Source: Candidatus Ribeiella danica (lineage in GTDB: Bacteria; Chloroflexota; Chloroflexia; Chloroflexales; Roseiflexaceae). From it: a DNA stretch of 64,000 bases. Under the pieces are notes generated by a model. That model was not told where the DNA came from. It made no database searches and saw nothing but the letters and a program-made list of their open reading frames with translations. A program made the position numbers and the translations under genes. The DNA is taken from positions 62,001-126,000 of the forward strand of contig JADKFS010000018.1 of assembly GCA_016717335.1 (NCBI GenBank). Reading direction: 5' to 3'. The stretch's first letter is position 1. Every line of letters starts with the position of its first letter. Positions 42,301-50,795 of this stretch are shown in pieces.

Positions 42301-43857
42301 TTACTGCGTAGAGTTGTATTCGTCGAGCGCATCGTTCGACTTATTGGCGGCGTCGTCCAGGGCATCCTTGGCCGTCGCCACCTTGCCGGTCATGAACTGC
42401 TCCATGGCCGCCTCGATCGCCAGGCGGGTTTGCAGGAATGTGCCAAACACAGCGCCCTGGGTTGGGAAGCTGGGCTCAGTCGCCCTCAGCTGCTCCACGG
42501 CGACGCCGAACTGCGGGTATTTGGCCAGGGTATCCTTCATCTCCTGGACATCATACGCAGCTTTTCGGATCGGATAGTAGCCGGTATTCGAAGACCAGCT
42601 CGCCTGCACCTCGGGGTTCGAGGTCCATTTGACAAAGTCCCAGGCGCCGGCCTGCTGCTCCGGCGTGCCCTGATCGGTGATCCAGAGCGACGCCCCGCCG
42701 ATAATCACGCCGCCTTTGGCGCCGGCCGGCCGGGGCAGGTACGCGACACCCACATCGACCTTCCCGCCTGCTTTGGCGTTATTGATGTAGCCGCGCAGCG
42801 CCGCGATGCTGTTGAAGGTGATCGCGGCCTCGCCCTTGACAAAATTCGCATCGCGCACTGCCCCGTTGGTCGTGCCGCTATCGCGCCCAACATTGATCCC
42901 GACCCCCTCGTCCACCAATTGCTTGAGGAAGTTCAGCCAGTTCGCGCCGGCCTCGTTGTTGAAGGTGACTTTGGTGGCCCTGGTTTCGCGGCCATTATTC
43001 GGGTCGGCGAACAGCGCGCCCTGGGTGGCCTGCTCCTGCTCGAAGATCCAGCTATACAGCGTGAAGACAACGCCGCTGCGGGTGACCTTCCCGCTGGCGT
43101 CCTTGGTCGTCAGCTTCTTGGCCGCGTCCAGCAGCTCGTCATAGGTCCAGATCTTCTTCTCCGGATCGAGGCCGACCTCCTTAAAGGCGTTCCGATCGTA
43201 GTACATCACCGGCGCAGAGCTGTTGAACGGCATTGAGTACAGCTTGCCGCCGATCGTATAGTAGCGCGCGACAGCCGGCTCCAGGTCGTTGACCAGCGGC
43301 AGGTTTTCCTTATCGATGAAATCCTGAACCGGTAGAATGCGCTTGGTATCGATCATGCGCTGCGTGCCGATATCATAGACCTGCACCACATTTGGGAGGT
43401 CGCCGCCGGCCAGGCTGGTGTTGAACTTGGTGATAGTGGCGTCGTAGTCGGGCTGCTGGATGGCTTCGACATAGTATTTGCTCTGGGAGCTGTTGTATGT
43501 GTTGACCAGGGTTCGAACGACGTTGCCGTTTGCCCCGGTGAGGCCATACCAGAACGTGATTTTGGTCGACCCGGCCGGCTGAGCGACCGCAGGCACGGGA
43601 GTGATGGTCGGGGCGGGCGGGTTGGTTGCGGCGGGGGCGCTGGTCGCATCTGCGCTGGCTGCGGTAGGCGCGGCGGCGGGAGCGCTGGTCGCATCTGTGC
43701 TGGCTGCGGTGGGCGCGGATGCGGCGGGGGGGTTGGCGGCGCCCGTGGGAGCGGTCGAAGTCGTCGCGGGATTGCCGCCACATGCCCCCAGCAACGCGGT
43801 CACCAGACTGACCAGCAGCAGTATGCTGATCTTCCTCAACGTGTCGGCGCGTTTCAA
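42301..43857 (-). CDS. ugpB: Glycerol-3-phosphate-type ABC transporter substrate-binding lipoprotein (UgpB-like)
   Basis: 518 residues from a TTG start at 43857, preceded by GAGGAGAAG eight bases upstream; the open frame to 43926 has no better start. Signal peptide with lipobox LLGAC. A long Ala/Pro/Thr/Ser linker contains two near-identical copies of an 18-residue block (TAAS-DATSAPAA). The mature domain has UgpB traits: ITFWYGLTGANGNVVRTLV, NSSQSKYYVEAIQQPDYD, LPNVVQVYDIGTQRMI and SFPTQGAVFGTFLQTRL. In E. coli UgpB binds glycerol-3-phosphate and glycerophosphodiesters. The ligand here is inferred from those motifs and from the order binding protein, UgpE, UgpA. The ATPase (UgpC) is absent, as for the other transporter. 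Confidence 0.85.
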   Translation of the reverse strand: MKRADTLRKISILLLVSLVTALLGACGGNPATTSTAPTGAANPPAASAPTAASTDATSAPAAAPTAASADATSAPAATNPPAPTITPVPAVAQPAGSTKITFWYGLTGANGNVVRTLVNTYNSSQSKYYVEAIQQPDYDATITKFNTSLAGGDLPNVVQVYDIGTQRMIDTKRILPVQDFIDKENLPLVNDLEPAVARYYTIGGKLYSMPFNSSAPVMYYDRNAFKEVGLDPEKKIWTYDELLDAAKKLTTKDASGKVTRSGVVFTLYSWIFEQEQATQGALFADPNNGRETRATKVTFNNEAGANWLNFLKQLVDEGVGINVGRDSGTTNGAVRDANFVKGEAAITFNSIAALRGYINNAKAGGKVDVGVAYLPRPAGAKGGVIIGGASLWITDQGTPEQQAGAWDFVKWTSNPEVQASWSSNTGYYPIRKAAYDVQEMKDTLAKYPQFGVAVEQLRATEPSFPTQGAVFGTFLQTRLAIEAAMEQFMTGKVATAKDALDDAANKSNDALDEYNSTQ

Positions 43858-44003
43858 GGCTGCTTCTCCTCTCGTGAATAAAGAAACCGAGCGGGTTCGC
43901 TTAAAAGAATACCTTCCCCAGGCCACGGAGGTGGCCTTCGTATCAGGAGCCGAGGGCTTGAGCCCGATCGCGGTGCCTGGGGAAGCTAGACATATATGAA
44001 CCC

Positions 44004-44876
44004 TTAGCCCTTCAGTGCGCCTGCCGTCAATCCACGTACCAGCTGCCGCTGCCCCAACACCAGCAGAATCAGAGTCGGCAGCATCACAATGATCGTGCTG
44101 GCCATCTGGAGGTTATACACAGTCACCTCGGATGACCTGAACGCAGTGATGCCAATCTGGGTTGTCCGCCACTCCGGGCTATCGATGATCAGCAACGGCC
44201 AGTAATATTGATTCCACGTGTTCAGAAACGTATACACGGCCAGCGTCGCCAGGGCCGGGCGCGAAAGCGGCAGCAGGATCGACCATAGGTAACGGCCATA
44301 GCCGCAGCCGTCGAGCACGGCAGCCTCATACAGGTCGCGCGGGATCGTCAGAAAGTACTGCCTGAGCAAGAAAATACCAAAGCCACTCGCCAGGAACGGG
44401 AAAATCAACCCCTGGTAACTATCTTTCCAGCCCAGGCGCGTAACAGTCAGATAATTCGGAATAATCGTCGACTCCCAGGGGATCATCAGGGTGCCCAGGA
44501 AGAAGAAGAAGAACACGATCTTCCCGCGAAAGCGCATATTCGCCAGGGCGTATGCCGCCAGGGCGGAGCTGATCAGCTGCCCGAGCGTAACCGCCAGCGC
44601 CACCACAAAGGAATTGACGATCCAGCGCGTCAGGTTTGGCTCCTCGCTAAAGACCTTACTGAACGAGCTCCAGTCAAGATCGCCGAAATCCGGCAGCAGG
44701 GTTGGAGATAGGGTTGGCCCCTGCAAGGAAAGCGAGAGCGCGAACAAAAGCGGCAGGATCACCAGCAGCGCGACGACGCCCAAGACAGCATAGAGCAACG
44801 CAGTTCGCACCAGCAGGCCCAGCCGCAGCGGGCGCCGATCGATCTGATGAGGATTGTGTAGTTCGGAAATACTCAT
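44004..44876 (-). CDS. ugpE: ABC transporter permease, UgpE/MalG type
   Basis: 290 residues with six helices. The EAA loop is at about residues 190-215 (YEAAVLDGCGYGRYLWSILLPLSRPAL). The segment YWPLLIIDSPEWRTTQIGI is close to UgpE. The start ATG overlaps the stop of the upstream UgpA gene by 4 bp (ATGA), so the two are translationally coupled. It provides half of the transmembrane channel. Confidence 0.9.
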   Translation of the reverse strand: MSISELHNPHQIDRRPLRLGLLVRTALLYAVLGVVALLVILPLLFALSLSLQGPTLSPTLLPDFGDLDWSSFSKVFSEEPNLTRWIVNSFVVALAVTLGQLISSALAAYALANMRFRGKIVFFFFFLGTLMIPWESTIIPNYLTVTRLGWKDSYQGLIFPFLASGFGIFLLRQYFLTIPRDLYEAAVLDGCGYGRYLWSILLPLSRPALATLAVYTFLNTWNQYYWPLLIIDSPEWRTTQIGITAFRSSEVTVYNLQMASTIIVMLPTLILLVLGQRQLVRGLTAGALKG

Positions 44877-45889
44877 TGGTAGTGAACCCGCCGATCTAGC
44901 AGCCTGAATTGGATAAACGTCAGCACTAACAGGATCAGGAAAAGCACCACCGACATCGCCGACGCAAAGCCGTACCTGTTATCCTTCCAAAATGCCGTAA
45001 AGATCGAGTAAACAAACACATTCGTGGAGTTATCCGGCCCTTCATTGCCGATCAGGACATTGAATTGAGTGAACGCCTGGAAGCTTTGAATAGTGTTGAT
45101 GAGGATCAGAAACAATAGTGTGGGGGTAAGCAGTGGCAGGGTGATGAACCTGAACGATTTCCAGCTACTTGCGCCATCAATCAGGGCGCTCTCATAAATA
45201 TCCTGCGGGATCGCCTGGAGGCCCGCGAGTGTGACGATAAAATTAAACCCTAGTGCGGTCCAGGTGGTCGTAAACGCCACCGCTAACAGCGCGGTGCTCG
45301 AGTTTTGCAGGAGCGATCCGGAGCTGAGCTGTAACAGCTCGATGATCCACTGTGTCACCTTGGTCGTCGGGCTATAAATCAGCGCCCAGATCACGCTCGC
45401 GCTTGCGACCGAGATAGCGATGCTGCTGGTGAAAATCGTGCGGAAGAACGCGATCGCCTTGACTTTGAGCGTAGCGAGCAGCGCCAAGCCAAGCGCAAAG
45501 ACGATCCCCAGCGGCACGACCATGAGCGAGAAGTAAACCGTGGTGACAATGCTTTTCAAATACTCGGTTCGGCCGCTGCCGTCGAGGTTGAATATGCGGC
45601 TGTAGTATTTGATGTCGTTAAATCGGGCCGTCTGGCCCTGCGGGTTGGTGACAAAGAAGCTCAGCCAGATCGAGCGAAGGAAGGGGATATACGTGAAGGC
45701 AGTCAGGAAAAGAATCGCGGGCGCCATATACAGCAAGGCGCGGCCGAACTCTCTCCACTGCTGGTTCCTTTTGGCGGCTACGCTTGCGGCTGCGAGAACC
45801 GCACCAGAGCCGCCCGCCAGCGCGGGATCGTTCGACAATGCCTGCTTGCCGACGTGCGCCCGTTCCTGAGCACCTGGTTTTATACTCAT
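44873..45889 (-). CDS. ugpA: ABC transporter permease, UgpA/MalF type
   Basis: 338 residues from ATG 45889 with GGAGG five bases upstream. A cytoplasmic N-terminal extension of about 55 residues rich in Ala/Gly precedes six membrane helices. The EAA loop is at about residues 234-258 (YESALIDGASSWKSFRFITLPLLTP). It is the first gene of the operon (ugpA-ugpE-ugpB in transcription order). A sigma-70-like promoter lies about 140-170 bp upstream. Confidence 0.9.
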   Translation of the reverse strand: MSIKPGAQERAHVGKQALSNDPALAGGSGAVLAAASVAAKRNQQWREFGRALLYMAPAILFLTAFTYIPFLRSIWLSFFVTNPQGQTARFNDIKYYSRIFNLDGSGRTEYLKSIVTTVYFSLMVVPLGIVFALGLALLATLKVKAIAFFRTIFTSSIAISVASASVIWALIYSPTTKVTQWIIELLQLSSGSLLQNSSTALLAVAFTTTWTALGFNFIVTLAGLQAIPQDIYESALIDGASSWKSFRFITLPLLTPTLLFLILINTIQSFQAFTQFNVLIGNEGPDNSTNVFVYSIFTAFWKDNRYGFASAMSVVLFLILLVLTFIQFRLLDRRVHYQ

Positions 45890-46027
45890 TCAAACCTCCG
45901 TTGGTTTGGGCAGACGGGGCGCTGAGTCAGACACAGGATGCCTCCAACGATCTCAGGCGAAGGCCATCCTAGCCGAAGCGTGTTAAGGCAACTCCCATAT
46001 TGCTTGAAGGATGTTATAAGAGTTCGT

Positions 46028-46057
46028 ACCGTAGCATATTCTGCATCGCTTTGTCAA
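46028..46057 (-). promoter_or_regulatory. Candidate sigma-70 promoter of the ugp-type operon
   Basis: On the minus strand TTGACA (46057-46052), an 18-bp spacer and TACGGT (46033-46028) preceded by TG, an extended -10. The 5' leader would be about 135 nt. The region 45890-46193 has no gene. Confidence 0.6.
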
Positions 46058-46193
46058 GGAAGATAGCTCAAATCCCAGGGCTCGTGCAAAGTTCGAGGGG
46101 CTGTGCCCCACGCCCCATCAAAATCGTCGGGTTGGGGGTTGCGCGGGCGGCGGCGCAAAAACCACACCGGGGAGCGAGATTTCGCCTCCATGC

Positions 46194-46231
46194 GCACGGC
46201 CCCCGCTTCTCGCAAGAAGCGGGGGCCGTGC
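46194..46231. terminator. 17-bp perfect hairpin downstream of copA
   Basis: Arms 46194-46210 and 46215-46231, loop of 4 nt. It starts 8 bp beyond the copA stop codon on the minus strand. A weak T-stretch follows. Confidence 0.65.
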
Positions 46232-46239
46232 CTACAAAC

Positions 46240-48852
46240 TTACGCCAGCCGCACCCTCCGCAGCCGCAGCGAGTTCGTCACCACGAAGACCGAAGAGAAC
46301 GCCATCGCGCCGGCGGCGATGATCGGGCTGAGCTGCAGGCCGAGCAGCGGGTAGAGCGCGCCCGCCGCGATCGGGATGCCGATCACGTTGTAGATGAAGG
46401 CCCAGAACAGGTTCCAGCGGATCGTCGTGAGCGTGCGCCGGCTGAGCGCGATCGCCTGGGCCACGCCGCTCAGGTCGCCGCGCATCAGCGTCACGTCGGC
46501 GGCCTCGATCGCCACGTCGGTGCCGGTGCCGATCGCAATGCCGACGTCGGCCTGGGCCAGCGCCGGCGCGTCGTTGATGCCGTCGCCGACCATCGCCACG
46601 ACGACGCCGCCATCCTGCAGGCGCCGCACCTCGTCGGCCTTGCCGGCCGGCAGAACCTCGGCCAGCACGCGGTCGACTCCGACCTGCCGGGCGATCGCCG
46701 CGGCGGTGCGGGCGTTGTCGCCGGTCAGCATCACCGTCTCGACGCCCATGCCGCGCAGCCGCTCGATCGCCGCACGCGAGGTCGGCTTGACGGTGTCGGC
46801 CACCGCGACGACGCCGAGCGCCGCGCCGTCGGCCGCGACGACGATGGCAGTCTTGCCCTCGCCCTGCAGCCGCTCGACGTCGGCCGCGACGCCGGCGGTG
46901 TCGACGCTCCAATCCCGCATCAGCTTCAGGTTGCCGAGCAGCAGGGCGCGCCCGTCGACAATGGCGCTAACGCCGTGGCCGGCAACCGCCTCGAACCGCT
47001 CCGGCTGCGCTAACGTGAGGCCGCGCTCCTGCGCCGCCTGGACGATCGCCGCGCCGAGCGGGTGCTCGCTGCCACGCTCCGCGCTCGCTGCTAGACGCAG
47101 CAGTGCTAAGTTTTGAGTTTTGAGTTTTGAGTTATCCGCCGAATTCGCAGCCTGCAGCGCACCTTCGCCGTCGGTCGCGCTGTGATAACTCAAAACTAAG
47201 AACTCAGAACACAAAACTACGTCCGTGACGACCGGCTTGCCCGCCGTGATCGTGCCGGTCTTGTCGAGCACCACGGTCTTGATCTCGGCGGCGCGCTCGA
47301 GGCTCTCGGCGTTCTTGATCAGGATGCCGTGCTCGGCGCCAGTGCCAGTGCCGACCATGATCGCCGTGGGGGTGGCCAGGCCCAGCGCGCACGGGCAGGC
47401 GATCACCAGCACCGCCACCGCGAAGATCATCGACTGCGTGAAGCCGACGCCGCCCACGAAGTACCAGGCCAGGAACGTGACCAGCGCGATCGCGATCACC
47501 GCCGGCACGAACACCGCCGCGACCTTGTCGACCAGGCGCTGCACCGGGGCGCGGCTGCCCTGGGCCTGCTGGACCAGCTTGATGATCTGGGCCAGCGCGG
47601 TCTCCTTGCCGACGCGCGTGGCGCGCATCTGGAAGCTGCCGGTGGCGTTGACCGTCGCGCCGATCACCAGGTCGCCCGCGCCCTTCTCGACCGGCAGCGA
47701 CTCGCCGGTGACCATGCTCTCGTCCACGCTCGACCGGCCGCCGATCACGATCCCGTCGACCGGGACCTTCTCGCCCGGCCGGACGACCACGATGTCGCCC
47801 TTGCGGACCTGGTCGATCGGGATGTCGACCTCCTCGAACGTTTGAACGTTGCCGGCAGGCGGTCGCAGCACCCGCGCGGTCTTGGGCTGCAGGCCGATCA
47901 GTGTCTTGATCGCCGCGCTGGTCTGGCTCTTGGCGCGCGCCTCAAGGTACTTGCCGACCAGGATCAGCGTGATGATCAGCGCGGCGGTCTCGAAGTAGAC
48001 GTGGCCGGACATGCCGAGCAGCATCAGCGCGACGCTGTAGAGGAAGGCCGCCGACGAGCCGAGCGCGATCAGCGTGTCCATATTGGCGGTGCGCGCGCGG
48101 AGCGCCTTCCAGGCGTGCACGAAGAAGTCGCGCCCGCTGTAGAGCTGCACGGGCGTGGCCAGCGCCAGGAACAGCCAGTTCAGCAGGTCGGCCGAGGCCG
48201 GGTAGTGCATCGTCATCTTGCCCGCGTCGCCCATCTGGCGCTCGAGCTCGGCCCAGAACGGCGTGAGCCAGGGCGCGATCAGCCCGAAGTCGCGCGCCAT
48301 CGAGAGCAGGAACAGCGGCAGGCCCAGCGCGGCGCCGACGATCAGCTTGCGGCGCTTGTCGGCCAGCTCGCGCGCGCGCGCGGCGGCCTCGACATCCTCG
48401 CCGCTCGCGGGCGCGCCCGCGTCAGCGCCGGACGTCTCGATCACGCCGTAGCCGGCGCGCTCGACCGCGGCCTTCAGCTCGCCCCAGCCGGCCGCGCTCG
48501 GCAGGTAGGTCACGCTGGCCTGCTCGCTGGCCAGGTTCACGCTGGCGTCGAGCACGCCGGGAACCTTTCGCAGCGCCTTCTCGACCCGCGCCGAGCACGA
48601 CGCGCAGGTCATGCCGGTGATCGGCAGCTCGACCTGGTCGGTGATCACGCCGTAGCCGGCGCGCTCGACCGCGTCGCGCAGCTGCGCAGGCGCGACCGCG
48701 GCCGGGTCGTAGCTGACCGCGGCCTGCTCGCTCGACAGGTTGACGCTGGCGGACTGCACGCCGGGGACTTTCCTGAGCGCCTTTTCGACCCGCGCCGAGC
48801 ACGACGCGCAGGTCATGCCGGTGACGGGGAGCTGGATCTGCAGCTCGGTCAT
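46240..48852 (-). CDS. copA: Copper-exporting P1B-type ATPase
   Basis: 870 residues from ATG 48852 (GAGGAAGG, spacing 7). Two N-terminal heavy-metal-associated domains carry MTCASC (Cys 15/18 and 83/86). Eight membrane helices follow, with the metal-transport motif CPCALGLATP. The actuator motif is GESLPVEKG, the phosphorylation loop DKTGTITAGKP, the nucleotide-binding HP motif SEHPLG, and the hinge GDGINDAPALAQADVG. All match Cu(I) exporters (subclass P1B-1). Residues 545-583, between the phosphorylation loop and the HP motif, are about 28 residues longer than in E. coli CopA and derive from an inverted heptamer array, in frame. The copZ-like chaperone gene lies 80 bp upstream on the same strand, consistent with a copper-inducible operon. 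Confidence 0.96.
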   Translation of the reverse strand: MTELQIQLPVTGMTCASCSARVEKALRKVPGVQSASVNLSSEQAAVSYDPAAVAPAQLRDAVERAGYGVITDQVELPITGMTCASCSARVEKALRKVPGVLDASVNLASEQASVTYLPSAAGWGELKAAVERAGYGVIETSGADAGAPASGEDVEAAARARELADKRRKLIVGAALGLPLFLLSMARDFGLIAPWLTPFWAELERQMGDAGKMTMHYPASADLLNWLFLALATPVQLYSGRDFFVHAWKALRARTANMDTLIALGSSAAFLYSVALMLLGMSGHVYFETAALIITLILVGKYLEARAKSQTSAAIKTLIGLQPKTARVLRPPAGNVQTFEEVDIPIDQVRKGDIVVVRPGEKVPVDGIVIGGRSSVDESMVTGESLPVEKGAGDLVIGATVNATGSFQMRATRVGKETALAQIIKLVQQAQGSRAPVQRLVDKVAAVFVPAVIAIALVTFLAWYFVGGVGFTQSMIFAVAVLVIACPCALGLATPTAIMVGTGTGAEHGILIKNAESLERAAEIKTVVLDKTGTITAGKPVVTDVVLCSEFLVLSYHSATDGEGALQAANSADNSKLKTQNLALLRLAASAERGSEHPLGAAIVQAAQERGLTLAQPERFEAVAGHGVSAIVDGRALLLGNLKLMRDWSVDTAGVAADVERLQGEGKTAIVVAADGAALGVVAVADTVKPTSRAAIERLRGMGVETVMLTGDNARTAAAIARQVGVDRVLAEVLPAGKADEVRRLQDGGVVVAMVGDGINDAPALAQADVGIAIGTGTDVAIEAADVTLMRGDLSGVAQAIALSRRTLTTIRWNLFWAFIYNVIGIPIAAGALYPLLGLQLSPIIAAGAMAFSSVFVVTNSLRLRRVRLA
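47103..47217. repeat. In-frame inverted heptamer array inside copA
   Basis: AGTTTTG units (three) at 47108-47131 and complementary AACTCAAAACTAAGAACTC at 47186-47217 enclose about 55 bp. The element is open in the copA frame and encodes a Ser/Asn/Lys-rich insert. Confidence 0.9.
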
Positions 48853-48865
48853 ACGTAAGCCTTCC

Positions 48866-48936
48866 TCGGGGCTAGGGGCTAGGGACGTGGGCTCTGGGCC
48901 ATCCCCAGCCCCTAGCCCCAAGTCCCTAGCCCCTAA
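48866..48936. repeat. Inverted heptamer array between copZ and copA
   Basis: GGGGCTA units at 48866-48885 and complementary CCCCTAG/CCCCAAG/CCCTAGC units at 48905-48936. It fills nearly the whole intergenic gap. Confidence 0.87.
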
Positions 48937-49148
48937 TTCAGTCGGGCGACCTCGTCGTAGCCGGCCTCGTTGATCGCGGCGACGATTGCGGCAGTGGGCA
49001 CCTGCTCGCCATGCTCGACCGTCACGGTCTTGCTCTCGAGCGCGACCTGGACGCGCGCCACGCCGGGGACGGCCGCGACCTCGCGGGTGATCGCGTTGAC
49101 GCAGTGCTGGCACGAGATGCCGGGAACCTGAAACTGCTCGGTGGTCAT
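48933..49148 (-). CDS. copZ: CopZ-like copper chaperone (HMA domain)
   Basis: 71 residues from ATG 49148 with AGGAG five bases upstream. It is a single heavy-metal-associated domain with GISCQHC (Cys at about 13 and 16) and the expected beta-alpha-beta-beta-alpha-beta pattern. It probably carries Cu(I) to the N-terminal metal-binding domains of CopA, encoded just downstream. Its stop lies within the flank of the heptamer array separating the two genes. Confidence 0.93.
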   Translation of the reverse strand: MTTEQFQVPGISCQHCVNAITREVAAVPGVARVQVALESKTVTVEHGEQVPTAAIVAAINEAGYDEVARLN

Positions 49149-49284
49149 TGACGTCTCCTTATCTCGCAGTGCGCGAGCGACAAACCCTTCAAGATGCGTT
49201 CCTCGATCGCCACCCCCTCCCAGGGGGGGTGGGATGTAAGTATAGCACCGGGGGATCATAGTGTCAATCACAGAGCTTTTGAAC

Positions 49285-49425
49285 CCCTCCCCCTGCCCCC
49301 TCCCCTGCCAGGGGAGGGGGAATTTGGCGTGGTGGTGCGGTCGCTTCGCGACCGCACCACCACGCCAACAACAATCCCCCCTCTCCCGTGGCGACGGGAG
49401 AGGGGGGCAGGGGGGTGAGGGCCAA
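49285..49425. repeat. Composite REP with perfect 19-bp hairpin
   Basis: CCCCTCCCCTGCCAGGGGAGGGGG is followed by a perfect 19-bp stem (49326-49344 and 49348-49366, loop TTC), then CCCCTCTCCCG/CGGGAGAGGGG. The central stem is 15-17/19 identical to that at 20151. It ends 9 bp from the stop of the FtsX gene at 49434. Confidence 0.88.
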
Positions 49426-49433
49426 CCGACGGG

Positions 49434-50684
49434 TCACTCGTGCCGGAGCGCGTAGATCGGCTCGAGCCGCGCGGCGCGCAGCGCCGGGAAGAAGCCGAAG
49501 AAGATCCCGACGCTGGCCGCGACCGAGGCCGCCAGCAGCAGCGAGCCGGCCGAGACGATCGCGCGCGCGCCCTTGAGCTGCATCACCCCTTCGAGCACGA
49601 ACGTCCCGCCGAACGAGAGCAGGTAGCCGAACGCGATGCCGAGCGCGCCGCCGAGCAGGCACAGCACCAGCGCCTCGATCAGGAACTGGCCGAGGATGTC
49701 GCGCCGGCGCGCGCCGATCGCCTTGCGTAGGCCGATCTCGCGCGTGCGCTGGGTCACGCTCACCAGCATGATGTTCATAATCCCAATCCCGCCCACCAGC
49801 AGCGAGATCCCGCCGATCACACCGAGGAAGGCGTTGAAGCCGGCCAGGATGCCGCGGAACTGCGCCAGGATCTGCTCCGAGCTCTCGACCACAAAGTCGT
49901 TGCTCTGGTAGGTCAGCCGGTGGCGCGCGCGCAGCACCGACGTGACCTGCTGCAGCGCCTGCTCGACCTGGTCGCGGTCGCGGACCTTCACGGTGATCTG
50001 CGAGACGTCGACCCGGCCGCTCATCTGATTGCGGAACAGCCGGTTGCGCGCGGCGCTGTAGGGCACATAGATCTGATCGGATGGATCTTGCTGGCTGACC
50101 ATGTTGGCCTTGGTGGTCAGCACGCCGACGACCTCGAACCCGACGCCGTCGAGCGCGATCCGCCGGCCGATCGCGGTCGGGATTCCGCCGAACAGCGCCT
50201 CGGCCACCTTGCGGCCGATCACGGCGACGCGCACCTGGCCGCGCTCCTCGGCGTCGCTGTAGTAGCGGCCGGCGCCAAGCTGGTTGTCGCCCACCGAGAA
50301 GTGATTCGGGGTCACGCCGGCGACCGGGTAGCTGTAGCGGTCGCCGCCCGAGTCGACGATCGCGCTGCCGTTGAACTGCACCACCACCGACTCGACCGCC
50401 GGCGCGGCGCCGGGCTGCAGCAGCGCCGCGGCGTCGGCCGAGGTGAGCTGCGGCGTGAGCTGCTCGTCGCTCGCGGCGGCATCGATCCGCGGCGAGATCG
50501 TCAGCCGGCCGACGCCAAGCTTACCGAACTCGCTCTCGGCGAAGTTGGCGTAGCCCGTGCCGATCGCCAGCGTCCCGATCACGGTGCCGACGCCGATGAT
50601 GATGCCGAGCATGGTCAGCAGCGCGCGCATCTTGTTGGTCACGAGCGCGATCCAGGCCACCCGGAAGGCTTCAAGCAGGTTCAT
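49434..50684 (-). CDS. MacB-type FtsX permease (second of two paralogues)
   Basis: 416 residues from ATG 50684. The N-terminal helix is in the segment ALVTNKMRALLTMLGIIIGV, the standard MacB_PCD start. A periplasmic domain spans about 45-265. Three C-terminal FtsX helices follow, with the cytoplasmic motif VTQRTREIGLRKAIGARRRDI. It is about half the length of the FtsX protein at 3665-6553, being a single-core permease. It is the last gene of a four-gene set (adaptor, ATPase, permease, permease). The C-terminal motif LPALRAARLEPIYALRHE-like is typical. Confidence 0.93.
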   Translation of the reverse strand: MNLLEAFRVAWIALVTNKMRALLTMLGIIIGVGTVIGTLAIGTGYANFAESEFGKLGVGRLTISPRIDAAASDEQLTPQLTSADAAALLQPGAAPAVESVVVQFNGSAIVDSGGDRYSYPVAGVTPNHFSVGDNQLGAGRYYSDAEERGQVRVAVIGRKVAEALFGGIPTAIGRRIALDGVGFEVVGVLTTKANMVSQQDPSDQIYVPYSAARNRLFRNQMSGRVDVSQITVKVRDRDQVEQALQQVTSVLRARHRLTYQSNDFVVESSEQILAQFRGILAGFNAFLGVIGGISLLVGGIGIMNIMLVSVTQRTREIGLRKAIGARRRDILGQFLIEALVLCLLGGALGIAFGYLLSFGGTFVLEGVMQLKGARAIVSAGSLLLAASVAASVGIFFGFFPALRAARLEPIYALRHE

Positions 50685-50695
50685 CGTTTTATCCT

Positions 50696-50795
50696 TGACG
50701 AAGGACCAAGGACCAAGGACCAGCGAGCAATCATGCGCTGCTCCATATCCACCATAAGCATCTTTGGTCTTTGGTCATCGGTCTTTGGTCTTTAA
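50696..50795. repeat. Heptamer arrays between the two permease genes
   Basis: AAGGACC units (three) at 50700-50722 and complementary-type GGTCTTT units (three or four) at 50763-50793 form a heptad hairpin covering the intergenic gap. Confidence 0.87.

Noticed and set aside
48853..49113. N-terminal extension of copA to 49113
   Set aside because: Reads the heptamer array and copZ in another frame. MTELQIQLPVTGMTCASC with a ribosome site at 48852 fits the family start.
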